DNA from: Virgifigura deserti
Lineage (GTDB): Bacteria; Pseudomonadota; Alphaproteobacteria; Dongiales; Dongiaceae
Direction: 5' to 3'
DNA length: 64,000 bases
Assembly (NCBI GenBank): GCA_003576685.1
Contig: QOZR01000006.1
Coordinates: 186,001 to 250,000, forward strand
The notes under the pieces were generated by a model. The model was not told the origin of the DNA, did no database searches, and saw nothing but the letters and a program-made list of their open reading frames with translations. Below are positions 32,051-41,157 of this stretch, in pieces. The translations under genes were made by a program, and so were the position numbers. Each line of letters begins with the position of its first letter. Positions within the stretch are counted from its first letter, which is position 1.

Positions 32051-33976
32051 GATCCAGGCCCGATCTTCCCAAACCTTTATAAAGCCTTCACTTTGTAGCC
32101 CTTGCATGGCGCGCTGTATGGCCCGGCGTTTGTTGTCCGGATTGCTCGAATCCGCGATGAATTCCGCCTCGCAGAACTCGCGCCAAACCTCCGTCCGGAC
32201 AAACCTGTTTTGTCCGGGAATCGGGTCGTTCTTTTGCGGCGTTTCGCCTTTTTCGTCGATGGCTCGGATCAGCAGTCGGTATGCCTGCAACTTCTGGCCT
32301 TTCGGCAGCCGGCGCATACTCGCCGCGGGCGCATTGCCGAGGTGGCGGACAACACAGGACGTTATTTCGTCGCCGTCCTCGTCCAAGCCGAGCTGCACCA
32401 CGTCCAGGTCGAAGGCGAAGGCGTCCCCTTCGTGGCCATCCTTCTGCTTCACCACGGTCGCGCTACGCCCGGCCTCAGTCCGTGCAACTTCGACCACGGT
32501 ATCCGCGGCACCTAGAAGGGAGCTATGTCCGCGAGGGCCTTTGCCGGGCTCTTTGCCGGTATGGTGGACGATGCAGACATGCACACCGAGCGTTTCCCGG
32601 ATCCGATCGCAGTTCCGGATGAAGGCGGTCATGTCCTCCGGGCCATTCTCGTCACCGCCGGCCAACACCCGGCTTAGGGTGTCGATCACCACTAGACGGA
32701 GCTCTACCCCTGACGGTCGCTGCGCCTTGATGGTGTCAATCAACGGCTGCGTGTCGGCCTTCGGGTCCAGGAGGTTCAATGCGGTCGGCACAAGGGCGAA
32801 AGGGACGCCTGTAGCGCCCTCGGGAAGGTGTCGCCTCCGGAATGCCTCGATGCGCCTTACAAAGCCCTGCTGCCCCTCCGCGGCGACATAGACCACGGCG
32901 CCGCCCTTCACCTTCCGGTCACGCCAGGGCCGGCTCATGGCAACGTGCATGGATAGATCGAAAGCACAGAAGGATTTGCCGCAGGCTGGCGGCCCGTGGA
33001 TCTCGGATAGCCCGCCGGCGGTTAGCAGCCCTTTGACGAGATAATCCGACTTCTGCCGGAACTTGACGTCCGCAAACCATGTGAACGGAATGCAGTGCGG
33101 TTTGCTCTTTGCTGGCGTCGGTTGCTCGATAGGACCGAATTGCGCGACAGGATGGTCGCAGCCGATCGGCTCCTTTCTGTATTGGTAGCTGTTCGCCACC
33201 TTTTGCGCCAACTCGTCAGGATCCCATGGCGGCTCGCATCGCGGGTTGTACTGCTTGAGCATCAAATCCAAACACATCGGCTCGGATATTCCGAAGTCGC
33301 CGACTCGATTAGCGACATTTACCGTGGTCATATCGCCGTGCTGGCCCTGTAGCGCCGCGGGGGCGTCGATCCGCAGAAAGTGAACTGCACGGTCGACCGC
33401 GCCGCGATCGTCCAGTATTTCGATTGCCTGCTGGGTGGCGCTCCGCTCCCGCGGTCGGCCGAGATGCTGTTTGATCTTGTCCGGCAGCGTGACGGGTGGG
33501 ATGCCCCGCACAAGCCTGTAGGCCCCGTCCGATCGCACGCTGCCAGGCGCCACAATGAAGGCGCCGTCGGAACGGATGTCCAGCCCGGGGGCTAAGTCTT
33601 CAACGCTGCTCGCCACTGGTTCATCGACGACAAATACCAGATGGCGGCCGCTGCTCGGGGTGCGGCTCTCCCACGTCTCGGGGAGCTCGCCCAATTCCGC
33701 TATGGATTGCTCGCCCGCCTTGCCGGCCTTGACGTCAATGTCGATGGCACAGAGGGCACGACCGTCCCCAAACCGGCCGGTGAAAATCCCTATGTTTCTG
33801 TCAGGAGCGGCGGACCACCATGCGTGGATAATGTCAGCGTCACGCGTGGATTTCTGCTGCCACCCCTTTTCCCATGGAATCCACTTTTCTGATCGACGGC
33901 TGAACCGCAGCGGGAACACCCAGAAGCCAGCATCAGCCAGCGACAAGGCCCATTCGAGCTTACACTTGTCGCCCAT
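31970..33976 (-). CDS. Bifunctional primase-polymerase / AAA+ (RepA-like) helicase, 668 aa
   Basis: The replication protein of the element. Residues 1-180 form a prim-pol (AEP) domain: WVFPLRFSRRSEKWIPWEKGWQ, the metal-binding ALCAIDIDVKAG at about residue 78, TPSSGRHLVFVV and RSDGAFIVAPGS. The second half is a RecA-like ATPase with Walker A GPPACGKS near residue 330 and Walker B RLVVIDTLSR near residue 425. A winged-helix-like end follows (QGLQSEGFIKVWEDRAWIP). Comparable proteins replicate P4-like satellites and many prophage islands. The gene's 3' end overlaps the TGTCCG repeat cluster. Confidence 0.9.
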   Translation of the reverse strand: MGDKCKLEWALSLADAGFWVFPLRFSRRSEKWIPWEKGWQQKSTRDADIIHAWWSAAPDRNIGIFTGRFGDGRALCAIDIDVKAGKAGEQSIAELGELPETWESRTPSSGRHLVFVVDEPVASSVEDLAPGLDIRSDGAFIVAPGSVRSDGAYRLVRGIPPVTLPDKIKQHLGRPRERSATQQAIEILDDRGAVDRAVHFLRIDAPAALQGQHGDMTTVNVANRVGDFGISEPMCLDLMLKQYNPRCEPPWDPDELAQKVANSYQYRKEPIGCDHPVAQFGPIEQPTPAKSKPHCIPFTWFADVKFRQKSDYLVKGLLTAGGLSEIHGPPACGKSFCAFDLSMHVAMSRPWRDRKVKGGAVVYVAAEGQQGFVRRIEAFRRRHLPEGATGVPFALVPTALNLLDPKADTQPLIDTIKAQRPSGVELRLVVIDTLSRVLAGGDENGPEDMTAFIRNCDRIRETLGVHVCIVHHTGKEPGKGPRGHSSLLGAADTVVEVARTEAGRSATVVKQKDGHEGDAFAFDLDVVQLGLDEDGDEITSCVVRHLGNAPAASMRRLPKGQKLQAYRLLIRAIDEKGETPQKNDPIPGQNRFVRTEVWREFCEAEFIADSSNPDNKRRAIQRAMQGLQSEGFIKVWEDRAWIPDKAGQARTNTFCPPVQPRTDTDTPL

Positions 33977-33979
33977 GGC

Positions 33980-34327
33980 TCACCCCCTCGCGCCGGCGAT
34001 CGGAGGCGGCGGGAAATCGCCGTGGACTATTGCCCATAGCCGCTCGAAAGCGAGACCAGCCGTCTCCTCATCGTCGGGCTTATCGTCGCGTATCCAAATT
34101 GGCATCCAGCATAGGCTGCCGTTAGAAAGGCGGCGGATGACGATAGCCGGACTGAACCATGGGCCCGGCTGGCATCGTTCATCGAACAATGCCCGCTCGA
34201 GGGCGCCGGCGGGGCGCACCCGGTGGTTACGATCACGGTGTGTTTCGAACCACAGCCTGTCGCCCGCGCGAAGCGGATCTTGGCAGGCATCTTCGATTGC
34301 TTGAGCAGTATTCACAGCACACCTCAC
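33980..34327 (-). CDS. Hypothetical protein, 115 aa
   Basis: A small soluble protein with RAGDRLWFETHRDRNHRVRPAG and IVIRRLSNGSLCWMPIWIRDD, then a short helix. No family recognised; it resembles accessory proteins encoded just before primase genes in alphaproteobacterial elements. The listed start is a GTG (34327); a second GTG at 34315 is possible. It ends 3 bp before the primase start, so they are cotranscribed. Confidence 0.6.
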   Translation of the reverse strand: MRCAVNTAQAIEDACQDPLRAGDRLWFETHRDRNHRVRPAGALERALFDERCQPGPWFSPAIVIRRLSNGSLCWMPIWIRDDKPDDEETAGLAFERLWAIVHGDFPPPPIAGARG

Positions 34328-34356
34328 GGACTCGCATTGAATTCCGGAGGCACCTA

Positions 34357-34423
34357 GGCTAGGTTCTGAGTTGTACAGATTTCACAGATCACCTAGCCCG
34401 CCGGTGCCTGCCGGCGGGTTTTT
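34357..34423 (+). terminator. Structured RNA segment with rho-independent terminator
   Basis: The terminator hairpin is CCCGCCGG (34397-34404), loop TGCCTG, CCGGCGGG (34411-34418), followed by TTTTT. Immediately before it, GGCTAGGT (34357-34364) pairs perfectly with ACCTAGCC (34391-34398). The second arm overlaps the terminator stem, so the two structures exclude each other. It points along the plus strand, where no gene ends, so it may belong to a small RNA or attenuator. Confidence 0.5.
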
Positions 34424-34429
34424 CTTTGG

Positions 34430-34654
34430 CTAGGCGGCCTGCAGGCTGGTCTGCTTTTCGAGCCAATCTGCGATCTGGCTAGCGCGCCAGTAATTGCGGC
34501 CGTTAATCTTGACCGGATGGGGGAATTGTCCGCGCTGTAGCCGGCGCCAGAGAGTTGCCTCGCAAATATCGCCCGTCAGCTGGCGGACTTTACGGCTCGG
34601 CACGAGTCGATCCGGTAGGGATGTGTCGTATTCGGTGCGGGAAACGTCAGCCAT
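34430..34654 (-). CDS. AlpA family transcriptional regulator, 74 aa
   Basis: A MerR-like winged-helix protein of the AlpA family: PDRLVPSRKVRQLTGDICEATLWRRLQRGQFPHPVKINGRNYWRASQIADWLEKQ. In P4-like satellites AlpA-type proteins activate excision or integrase expression. Its place between integrase and primase agrees with that. Start at 34654 is the only reasonable ATG. Confidence 0.9.
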   Translation of the reverse strand: MADVSRTEYDTSLPDRLVPSRKVRQLTGDICEATLWRRLQRGQFPHPVKINGRNYWRASQIADWLEKQTSLQAA

Positions 34655-34708
34655 CTTGCCCTCGCTATGGAATTGAAAAGCAAGGGCATGCTCCCTTCAG
34701 CAAGGGCG

Positions 34709-35299
34709 CTATAAAACAGGGGGTTTAGGCGCTTTCTTTCCGAGCTCGGCTAGGGTCTCCAACAGCGCTTGCGCCGCGACCTCGCCCTGCGATCGAGCGC
34801 CCTGCAGGGCATCCCGGTATATCTGCTGTGCCTCTTTGCCCTGACGGCCCTGGAGCAGCTTAGAGCGCCATTCCTGGAGAGCACGCGGCAGCGGTACATC
34901 TGCTCGTGACTTGGCGGGCAACGGAATATCGCTGCTCCTCAGCACGCGTGCGACCTTATCGGCGGCCTCATTCTCGTTCGCTCCGGCCTCCATCAGTACC
35001 GAAATGGCCGCGCTGGCGACGGCGAGATTCAAACGCAGGCGGAGTGACGCCGACGGGCGCTTGCCACTCTTTGGTGCAGTGAGCAGCGGGGACTGATTGC
35101 CGCATTGGACGTCGACGACGGCGCCCGCTAGCGCCAACAACGGGACGACTTCTTCGGCCATTTGGTGGGCGTGTAGGAAGTCGATGACAGCGCTCAATGC
35201 TAGGCCCATTGCCTCTCGGCTGGCGACCGGATCACCTTCGCCTGGGAACTGCTGCCGCGCATGCTGCAGTGCTGCTTGAAGCCTCGCAAGTTCACTCAC
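34709..35299 (-). CDS. Hypothetical helical protein, 196 aa
   Basis: A mostly helical protein (LARLQAALQHARQQF, AMGLALSAVIDFLHAHQMAEEVVPLLALAGAVVD, ASAAISVLMEAGANENEAADKVARVL). No family recognised. The GTG at 35299 overlaps the last codons of the integrase, implying coupling to it. It lies between integrase and alpA, a position often used by element-specific regulators. Confidence 0.65.
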   Translation of the reverse strand: MSELARLQAALQHARQQFPGEGDPVASREAMGLALSAVIDFLHAHQMAEEVVPLLALAGAVVDVQCGNQSPLLTAPKSGKRPSASLRLRLNLAVASAAISVLMEAGANENEAADKVARVLRSSDIPLPAKSRADVPLPRALQEWRSKLLQGRQGKEAQQIYRDALQGARSQGEVAAQALLETLAELGKKAPKPPVL

Positions 35300-36599
35300 T
35301 GGTAGCACCCACTGCCGGCCGGAGCTCGACGATGTTGGTCTGCGGCAGCCTGCCCAATAGCTTGTCGATATGGTTGGCCCATGCCTCAAGGGCCCGGCGC
35401 TTCTCCGTCAGATAAAGCGCGCGATTGTAGTTCCCGGCCACGCCGGCCTTGTGACCGCTGATGTGGTTGAGAACGGCCTCCACGATGTGCGGCTGGATGC
35501 CAAGATCTTCATGCATCCGCGTCGAAACGGTGCGGCGCAGATCGTGCAGCGTCCAGTGTGGTATGGCCTCAGATATGCCGGCCTTCGTCCGTCTTTCCGC
35601 GATGAAGGTATCGACCCGTTCTTTCGGTTTGCTGAGACCACTGACGTATGTCTCACCGGTGGTCGTGAATACAAAAGGACTGTCTTCCACTCGCGTGACG
35701 GCTTTGAGGATTTCCACGGCTTGTGGCACCAGCGGCACAATGTGCCGCAAATCGTTCTTAGTCCGCTCCCCGGGTATCTCCCAAACCGGATTATCGCCCT
35801 CCAAGCTCCGGAACTCATCCCAGCGTGCGCCCGACACTTCGTCGCGCCGCTGGCCCGTCAGGAGCAGCAGCTTGAATAGCGGTCCGAACAACCCGGTTTC
35901 GGCTTCAAATGCGGCCCATACCTCGGGGATTTCAGCATTCGACAAGACTCGCTCACGCCGGTTGTCCTTACTCGGCTGCTTCACCCGGTCTGTTGGCGCC
36001 GCGGAGATGACGTCCCGCTCGACGCACCAATTGAAGAAGCGCCGCAAGTACGCCAGCGTGCGATTGGCGGCGATCGGGGATCCGCGGTCCACGATCGTGT
36101 CCAGCAGATCATGGACGTCTCGCTTGCCGATGCTCGAGATTGGCTTGTCGCGCCACGCTGCGACATCGGCGCCTTTCAACGTGCGCTCATATTCCCGCAG
36201 GGTCTTTGCCTCTAAGCCCTTGCGTTTGACGTACTTCGCCAGGAAGTCATCAGCCAGAACATCGAACGTGTTGCGGCTCTCATCCTCAAGGCGTGCCTTG
36301 TCGGCCTTGAGTGCATCCCTCGGGTTCTTGCCTTCGCTGGCGAGCCGAAGGGCGTCCTTTGCCTTCTGCCGTGCATCGGCGAGCGATAGGGCAGGGTATC
36401 GGCCAAGAGTGACGCGAGTGGGAGTCCATTTGCCTTTACTGAGGGCGCGTGGCTGAACAACCCAAGCCTTCGTACCATTGTAGCTGACCCGCAACCCGAA
36501 TGAGCCGAGATGCTGATCCCAGTAATCGACCTGGCGCGCTTCTCTGGTCGGCGGCTTAATCCGCTGCACAGCGGCGTCCGTCAGCTTCACTCTGGGCAT
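35292..36599 (-). CDS. Tyrosine-type site-specific integrase, P4 family, 435 aa
   Basis: Catalyses recombination of the element with the tRNA-Thr 3' end. The N-terminal arm-binding domain (DUF4102-type) starts MPRVKLTDAAVQRIKPPTRE and contains SYNGTKAWVVQPRA. The catalytic domain has LLLTGQRRDEVSGARWDEF with the first Arg (about residue 250), HWTLHDLRRTVSTRMHEDL with the His-x-x-Arg (about 348), and the nucleophile Tyr near residue 390-395 in AGNYNRALYLTEKRR. Length is normal. It is next to the right attachment site, and ATAGGCA repeats in its promoter suggest autoregulation. Confidence 0.96.
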   Translation of the reverse strand: MPRVKLTDAAVQRIKPPTREARQVDYWDQHLGSFGLRVSYNGTKAWVVQPRALSKGKWTPTRVTLGRYPALSLADARQKAKDALRLASEGKNPRDALKADKARLEDESRNTFDVLADDFLAKYVKRKGLEAKTLREYERTLKGADVAAWRDKPISSIGKRDVHDLLDTIVDRGSPIAANRTLAYLRRFFNWCVERDVISAAPTDRVKQPSKDNRRERVLSNAEIPEVWAAFEAETGLFGPLFKLLLLTGQRRDEVSGARWDEFRSLEGDNPVWEIPGERTKNDLRHIVPLVPQAVEILKAVTRVEDSPFVFTTTGETYVSGLSKPKERVDTFIAERRTKAGISEAIPHWTLHDLRRTVSTRMHEDLGIQPHIVEAVLNHISGHKAGVAGNYNRALYLTEKRRALEAWANHIDKLLGRLPQTNIVELRPAVGATSE

Positions 36600-36610
36600 C
36601 TGAGGCTCCC

Positions 36611-36659
36611 CTAGGCATCCATAGGCAACGGGAAAAGCCTGACATAGAGGGATGCCTAT
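36611..36659. repeat. Right-end integrase arm-site candidates
   Basis: CTAGGCATC (36611-36619) and ATAGGCAAC (36621-36629) are direct repeats, and GATGCCTAT (36651-36659) is an inverted ATAGGCATC. The 9-mers match those at 20604-20624. They occupy the 60 bp in front of the integrase gene. Confidence 0.6.
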
Positions 36660-36758
36660 TGCAAGGAAGTGAAAAGTCAATTTGCCCTTACATATTGGAA
36701 AAACGCCATATCTTCTGATCTGGTGCACTGATGTGAAAAGGCGAGAAATGGATAATGC

Positions 36759-36808
36759 ACTGATTCGTAATCAGTAGGTCGGAGGTTCAAATCCTCTCAA
36801 CGGCACCA
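36759..36808 (+). repeat. Right attachment site (attR), displaced tRNA-Thr 3' end
   Basis: A 50-bp copy of the tRNA-Thr 3' half from the anticodon stem to CCA, with one base change in the T loop. It lacks the 5' half (acceptor strand and D arm), so it is not a functional tRNA gene but the original chromosomal tRNA end left by integration. Confidence 0.93.
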
Positions 36809-37021
36809 TCTTTTCGATATTGAAGGTTCAGAAGCCTGCCCCTGCAATCGCTGTGACCGAACCCGCCGTCCTCTCATTAAGGGCGGCTTTCTCGTTTCTG
36901 GCCGGAACCGAGGGATGCCATGCGAGACTTTGCTTCGTCGGCACGGCAAGCATCAGAACTCTTTAACTTATGAGGGTTAGCTAATTCCTGACGCGATCCA
37001 GTCAGGACAGGTGGACCCGCA

Positions 37022-39070
37022 ATGTTAGAGGGCATCGGGACAGGAGCCGGTTTCTTCGGCTTCTTCGGCAATCTCAAGACCAGCATCAAGATTTATGCCG
37101 GCTTCGGTGCGGTGCTGGCGCTGTTGCTGGTGCTCGCGGCTCTCTCCTGGTTCGGTAGCCGGCAGTCCCAGGAGAATCTCGCGGCCTATTCCGGCGAGGC
37201 GCAGATTGCGCTGCTGAGCGCGCAGGCCGACTCCGCGCTCGTGGAGTCCCGTTTGGCGGTCGCCCGGTTCATGGCGCTGGGATCGGCCGACGAGGCCGCC
37301 GCCTTCGAGGTCCACCTCGCCGAACTGAAGCGCCGGTTCGGCGAGGCGAAAGAGCTGGTGGTGCTGGCCGACACCCGCAAGGCGGTCGACGAGATCATGA
37401 CTTTCCTGGATCAGTACGCCGCCGGCTTCGAACGGCTCGTCGCCCTGCGCGCCCGCCAGGACGAGCTCACGCAGACGATCCTCGAGGATACCGGCATCGC
37501 CGCCCGTCGCGTTATCGCGGAGATCGGCGAGCAGGAGGCGGCCTCGCTAAACGTCAAGGGGCAGATCTTCGCCGCAAAAGTCCACGGCGACTTCCTCATG
37601 GCCCGGACGACCGCGTCCCGCTTCGTGGCCAGTCACAGGGAAGAGGACCGCGTCAAGGTCATGGATGCCCTCACCAACGTTCAGGCGGATCTCAGGCGGA
37701 TGCGGCCGGCGCTTATCGCGCCGGGACAAGAGGAGCGGCTGGCGCAGATCAACGATCTGGTTGCGACCTATGTCTCGGGCATGGACGAAATCGCCGAGGT
37801 GATCTTCGAAAGCGACGACGTGATCAGTAATTCGCTGGACCGCTACGGCCCGGCCCTGGCGGACACGTCGGCCTGGATCCGGGAGACGGCGATCGACCAG
37901 CAGGCCAGGCTCGGCGCCGAGGCCGCGGACGCCGCGAAAGCTTCCGAGGCATCCTCCTTCGCCCTGTCCTTAGGTGCTCTTGGGCTCGCGCTGGTGATCG
38001 CCTGGGCGATCGCGCGGGCGATCACGGGGCCGGTGAATGCGATGACGGCGGCGATGAACCGCTTGGCGGCCGGCGATCTCGCGGTCGAGATCCCGGCGGC
38101 CGGGCGCCGGGACGAGATCGGCCAGATGGCGCAGTCGGTCGAGGTGTTCAAGGGCAATCTGCGGCGCAACCGGGAGATGGAGGAAGAGGCGAAGGCGCAG
38201 GAGGCGCGGGCGCAGGAGGAGCAGCGCAAGGCGATGCAGGCGATGGCCGACCACTTCGAGGAGACGGTCGGCACTCTGGTCGAGAGCATCGCCGCCGCGG
38301 CGACCGAGCTCGAGGCGGCGGCCGGAACCATGACCGCGGCGGCCGATCAGACCAACGCCCAGGCGATGACTGTCTCGGCGTCGGCGACTCAGGCTTCGGC
38401 CAACGTCCAGACGGTGGCGACGGCGACCGAGGAGCTGGCCGCTTCGGTGCGCGAGATCGGAACCCGGGTCGTGACCTCGACGGAAGCGGCCGAGCGCGCG
38501 GTCCGCTCGGCCGACCAGACCACCGAGACGGTTCAGGGTTTGGCCGAGGCCGCCCAGGCGATCGGCAAGGTGGTCGAGCTGATCCAGGACATCGCCGCCC
38601 AGACCAATCTCCTGGCGCTCAACGCGACGATCGAGGCGGCGCGCGCCGGCGAGGCCGGCAAGGGCTTCGCCGTGGTCGCGGGCGAGGTGAAGTCGCTGGC
38701 GACCCAGACGGCCAAGGCGACCGAGGACATCGCGAGCCAGATCCAGGGCATCCAGGGCGTGACCGGCGAGACGGTCGAGGCGATCAAGCAGATCGGCCGA
38801 ATCATCGGCGAGAGCCGCGAAATCGCCAGCAGCATCGCCGCCTCGGTCGAGGAGCAGGACGCGGCGACGCAGGAGATCGCCCGCAACGTCCAGCAGGCGG
38901 CGCAGGGTACCGAGGAGGTCTCCGGCGCGATCGGCCAGGTCAGCCAAGCCGCGGCCGAAAGCGGTTCGGCGGCCTCTCAGGTCCTGACCAGCGCCCGCGA
39001 GCTCGGCCAGACCGGTGAGAAGCTGAGAGCCGGCGTGGCGGAGTTCCTGGAGCGCGTCCGCGCCGCGTGA
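37022..39070 (+). CDS. Methyl-accepting chemotaxis protein, 682 aa
   Basis: A complete chemoreceptor. The first membrane helix is at about residues 24-44 ([21 protein letters not shown]) and the second at about 312-335 ([22 protein letters not shown]). Between them is a helical periplasmic sensor of about 265 residues of the 4HB/HBM type. HAMP follows ([25 protein letters not shown]), then the signalling hairpin with the [19 protein letters not shown] tip. The ligand is unknown. It is the first chromosomal gene after the right attachment site. Confidence 0.95.
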   Translation: MLEGIGTGAGFFGFFGNLKTSIKIYAGFGAVLALLLVLAALSWFGSRQSQENLAAYSGEAQIALLSAQADSALVESRLAVARFMALGSADEAAAFEVHLAELKRRFGEAKELVVLADTRKAVDEIMTFLDQYAAGFERLVALRARQDELTQTILEDTGIAARRVIAEIGEQEAASLNVKGQIFAAKVHGDFLMARTTASRFVASHREEDRVKVMDALTNVQADLRRMRPALIAPGQEERLAQINDLVATYVSGMDEIAEVIFESDDVISNSLDRYGPALADTSAWIRETAIDQQARLGAEAADAAKASEASSFALSLGALGLALVIAWAIARAITGPVNAMTAAMNRLAAGDLAVEIPAAGRRDEIGQMAQSVEVFKGNLRRNREMEEEAKAQEARAQEEQRKAMQAMADHFEETVGTLVESIAAAATELEAAAGTMTAAADQTNAQAMTVSASATQASANVQTVATATEELAASVREIGTRVVTSTEAAERAVRSADQTTETVQGLAEAAQAIGKVVELIQDIAAQTNLLALNATIEAARAGEAGKGFAVVAGEVKSLATQTAKATEDIASQIQGIQGVTGETVEAIKQIGRIIGESREIASSIAASVEEQDAATQEIARNVQQAAQGTEEVSGAIGQVSQAAAESGSAASQVLTSARELGQTGEKLRAGVAEFLERVRAA

Positions 39071-39097
39071 TTGTGGTCGGTACGGGCGGGATGGCCC

Positions 39098-39718
39098 TTA
39101 CCCGCTGAACCACCACCACGCCGTCGGGACGGCGACGATATGCAGGCCGGCGACGATCAGCCCTGCCAGGATCAGCAGGCCGTCGCGGCCCATCGAGCCG
39201 AGCGCCAGTAGGATGATAGCGAGAGCCGGCGTGACGTTGACGAACGGCAGCGGCGCCAGAAGGATCAGGGCCATGGCCAGGGAGCACCAGGCCGCGATCC
39301 TGATCATCGGGTCGCTCGCCAGGCCCTGCAGGCGCGGGCGCACGAATTTCTCGGCCCATTCGGCCCAGCTCACGCCCTTACGGAGCCCGCGTACCGTCTT
39401 GCCGCCGTCATATGTCCAGCGCGCCACCCATTGCGGGACGGACGGTCGGCCTTTGCCGATCGCGACGTGAAAGGTCGCCAGGACCAGAGGCACGCCGAGA
39501 ACGACACTGGCGCCGGGCAGGGGTGACAGCACGATGTTGAGCAGCGCGAGAATGACGATGACCAGAGTCAGGCCATGGCCGAAGATCGGCTCCATGACGT
39601 CGCCCATCGCCACCTCGTCCTTGCCGCCCGTCCTCTCGGCTGTCTTCTCGGCTGCTTTCTCGGCCGCTGCCCGCAATGGGCCGCTGATGGCCTGCTCCGC
39701 GCCCGAAGGTTTCGTCAT
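39098..39718 (-). CDS. ExoD family membrane protein (exopolysaccharide synthesis), 206 aa
   Basis: ExoD-type proteins affect exopolysaccharide production and alkaline tolerance in rhizobia. The core pattern matches: ALLNIVLSPLPGASVVLGVPLVLATFHVAIGKGRPSVPQWV, PRLQGLASDPMIRIAAWCSLAMALILLAPLPFVNVTPALAIILLALG, and SMGRDGLLILAGLIVAGLH. Four or five membrane helices. The start at 39718 follows a stretch with an EcfG-like promoter at one mismatch (minus-strand GCAAC-N16-CGTT, 39778-39802). Confidence 0.9.
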   Translation of the reverse strand: MTKPSGAEQAISGPLRAAAEKAAEKTAERTGGKDEVAMGDVMEPIFGHGLTLVIVILALLNIVLSPLPGASVVLGVPLVLATFHVAIGKGRPSVPQWVARWTYDGGKTVRGLRKGVSWAEWAEKFVRPRLQGLASDPMIRIAAWCSLAMALILLAPLPFVNVTPALAIILLALGSMGRDGLLILAGLIVAGLHIVAVPTAWWWFSG

Positions 39719-39805
39719 GCGTCGCCTCCCGAATTCTCTTCCGCTCCTCTCGCCCTCCCATTCCCCTCGAGAGTGACAACGGATGTGCGCGGATTGCGTT
39801 GCCGC

Positions 39806-39830
39806 GGAGCAATTCACCGCTGCCGGCGTT
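39806..39830 (+). promoter_or_regulatory. EcfG-type promoter for the DUF3008 gene
   Basis: GGAGC (39806-39810), 16-bp spacer, CGTT (39827-39830), 44 bp upstream of the start. One mismatch to the general-stress consensus GGAAC-N16/17-CGTT. Confidence 0.55.
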
Positions 39831-39873
39831 AGACAGAACGGGGGTATGTCGCTCACAAGGATTGGAGGCGCAT

Positions 39874-40065
39874 ATGTCACCGGCGAAGTCGAAGAAGCAG
39901 CAGATGGCCGCCGGCGCCGCGCTCGCCGCGAAGCGCGGGGAGAAGCCCAAATCGAGCCTGCGAGCCGCGTCGAAGGGAATGGCCGAATCGATGAGCAAAA
40001 AGGAGCTTCACGAGATGGCCGGCGCCAAGCGCAAGAATTTGCCGAAGCGCGACTCGAAAGATTAG
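39874..40065 (+). CDS. DUF3008 family small basic protein, 63 aa
   Basis: A short, very basic, Lys/Ala-rich protein starting MSPAKSKKQQMAAGAALAA and ending with KELHEMAGAKRKNLPKR. These proteins are widespread in alphaproteobacteria, and are linked with the stress response rather than a known enzyme. It has a GGAGG ribosome site and an EcfG-like promoter. Confidence 0.85.
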   Translation: MSPAKSKKQQMAAGAALAAKRGEKPKSSLRAASKGMAESMSKKELHEMAGAKRKNLPKRDSKD

Positions 40066-40278
40066 TCGAATATCGACGGTGGCTCCCCGCATGGGGACGC
40101 GCCCGGGCGGAATTCCGGAAGATCCTGCTTCGGACAATCCGCACTGACGCCTATGCGGGAAAGTCAAGTCGCCGCGCCGTCGCGGAACAATTTGCGCCGT
40201 CGCTGTATTGATGTCTCAAGTTCCTGATGACGTCCTCGGACGACTGTGCGGCGGACGCGCCACGATTGAGGTGACTCG

Positions 40279-40680
40279 ATGTCGCGGACTCTCGATTGGA
40301 AGTGGATCGGGCTCGGCGTGCTGATCATGGTCGGGCTCAACCTCGTCGCCGGCGTCATCCTGGCCGTGCTGTGGGGCGGCGAGATGCAGGACGCGGCCAA
40401 TGTTGAAGACATCACACTCAGCGGCGGGCAGGCCCTGCTCGCGGCGGTGCTCAACTTCCTGGTCTTCGCGATCGGCGGCTATATCGTGGGCGTCAAGTCG
40501 GCCGGGCGGACCATTCTGGAGCCCGGCATCTCGGCGGCCGTCGCGGTCGCCATCGCCCTGCTGCTTGCTGGCGGCTTCACGCTGACGAATCTCCTTGTCG
40601 GCGGGCTGGTGCCCTTCTTGGCCGGACTCCTCGGCGGGTGGCTCGGCGAGCGGCGGCAGGGGACGGCCAGGAGCGTCTGA
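40279..40680 (+). CDS. TIGR04086-like small membrane protein, 133 aa
   Basis: Four hydrophobic segments: GLGVLIMVGLNLVAGVILAVLWG, ALLAAVLNFLVFAIGGYIVGVKS, ISAAVAVAIALLLAGGF and LLVGGLVPFLAGLLGGWLGERR. Glycine-rich helices with a GGYIVG motif are typical of this group of uncharacterised envelope proteins. A weak GGAAC sequence at 40184-40188 lies 90 bp upstream but has no good -10 partner. Confidence 0.75.
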   Translation: MSRTLDWKWIGLGVLIMVGLNLVAGVILAVLWGGEMQDAANVEDITLSGGQALLAAVLNFLVFAIGGYIVGVKSAGRTILEPGISAAVAVAIALLLAGGFTLTNLLVGGLVPFLAGLLGGWLGERRQGTARSV

Positions 40681-40706
40681 CTCAGGAGCATCTGACAATG
40701 GGTCAC

Positions 40707-40732
40707 GGAACCGAAACGATCGCCGCGGTGTT
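40707..40732 (+). promoter_or_regulatory. EcfG-type promoter for the 82-aa lipoprotein gene
   Basis: GGAAC (40707-40711), 17-bp spacer, TGTT (40729-40732), 34 bp before the ATG. Confidence 0.55.
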
Positions 40733-40765
40733 GTCTGCAGCACAGTGTTCAACCGGAGATCACCC

Positions 40766-41014
40766 ATGTATCGGACCATCGCGACTGCTGCGATCCTGTC
40801 CGTCGGATTTCTCGCGGCCTGCGAGATGCCCGGACCGGATCGGGTCGAGACGAGTAGGCCGACCGTCAGTTTCGAGTATGGGGACGACGAGGAATTGGCT
40901 GACGCCACCGAGCAGGCCGAGGAGTATTGCGAGGCCTATGACCAAGAGGCGCGGCTGAGCGATACCGACGAGCGCGACGAGGGCGAAGACATCGCGATCT
41001 TCGAGTGTCGGTGA
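40766..41014 (+). CDS. Small acidic lipoprotein, 82 aa
   Basis: A lipoprotein signal peptide MYRTIATAAILSVGFLAAC ends at a lipobox (LAAC), followed by a very acidic region (YGDDEELADATEQAEEYCEAYDQEA) and a final IAIFECR. Two further cysteines may form a disulfide. Function unknown. A candidate EcfG promoter is 34 bp upstream. Confidence 0.75.
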   Translation: MYRTIATAAILSVGFLAACEMPGPDRVETSRPTVSFEYGDDEELADATEQAEEYCEAYDQEARLSDTDERDEGEDIAIFECR

Positions 41015-41086
41015 TTCCTCTCTGATCGACCCTGGCCGACTCCTGACCGACTTCTGGCCGTCCGCCGTCGCCGCTTGCCGGAATTC

Positions 41087-41111
41087 GGAACATCTCGCGC
41101 CGTCGCACGTT
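41087..41111 (+). promoter_or_regulatory. EcfG-type promoter, perfect consensus
   Basis: GGAAC (41087-41091), 16-bp spacer, CGTT (41108-41111), a perfect match to the alphaproteobacterial general-stress promoter. It lies 47 bp upstream of the 64-aa membrane protein gene. Confidence 0.72.
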
Positions 41112-41157
41112 ATATGCTTGCGACAGGAGGGGCCAAGGGAAGTGGAGCAAAATAACC

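Noticed and set aside
35461..36456. 331-codon plus-strand frame
   Set aside because: Antisense of the integrase gene, Arg/Ser-rich, no recognisable motif.
36759..36808. Second tRNA-Thr gene
   Set aside because: Only the 3' half is present; the acceptor 5' strand and D arm are missing. It is the displaced end from integration.
40184..40208. EcfG promoter for the 133-aa membrane protein gene
   Set aside because: GGAAC is present but at 16-17 bp spacing only GTAT/TATT follows, too far from CGTT.
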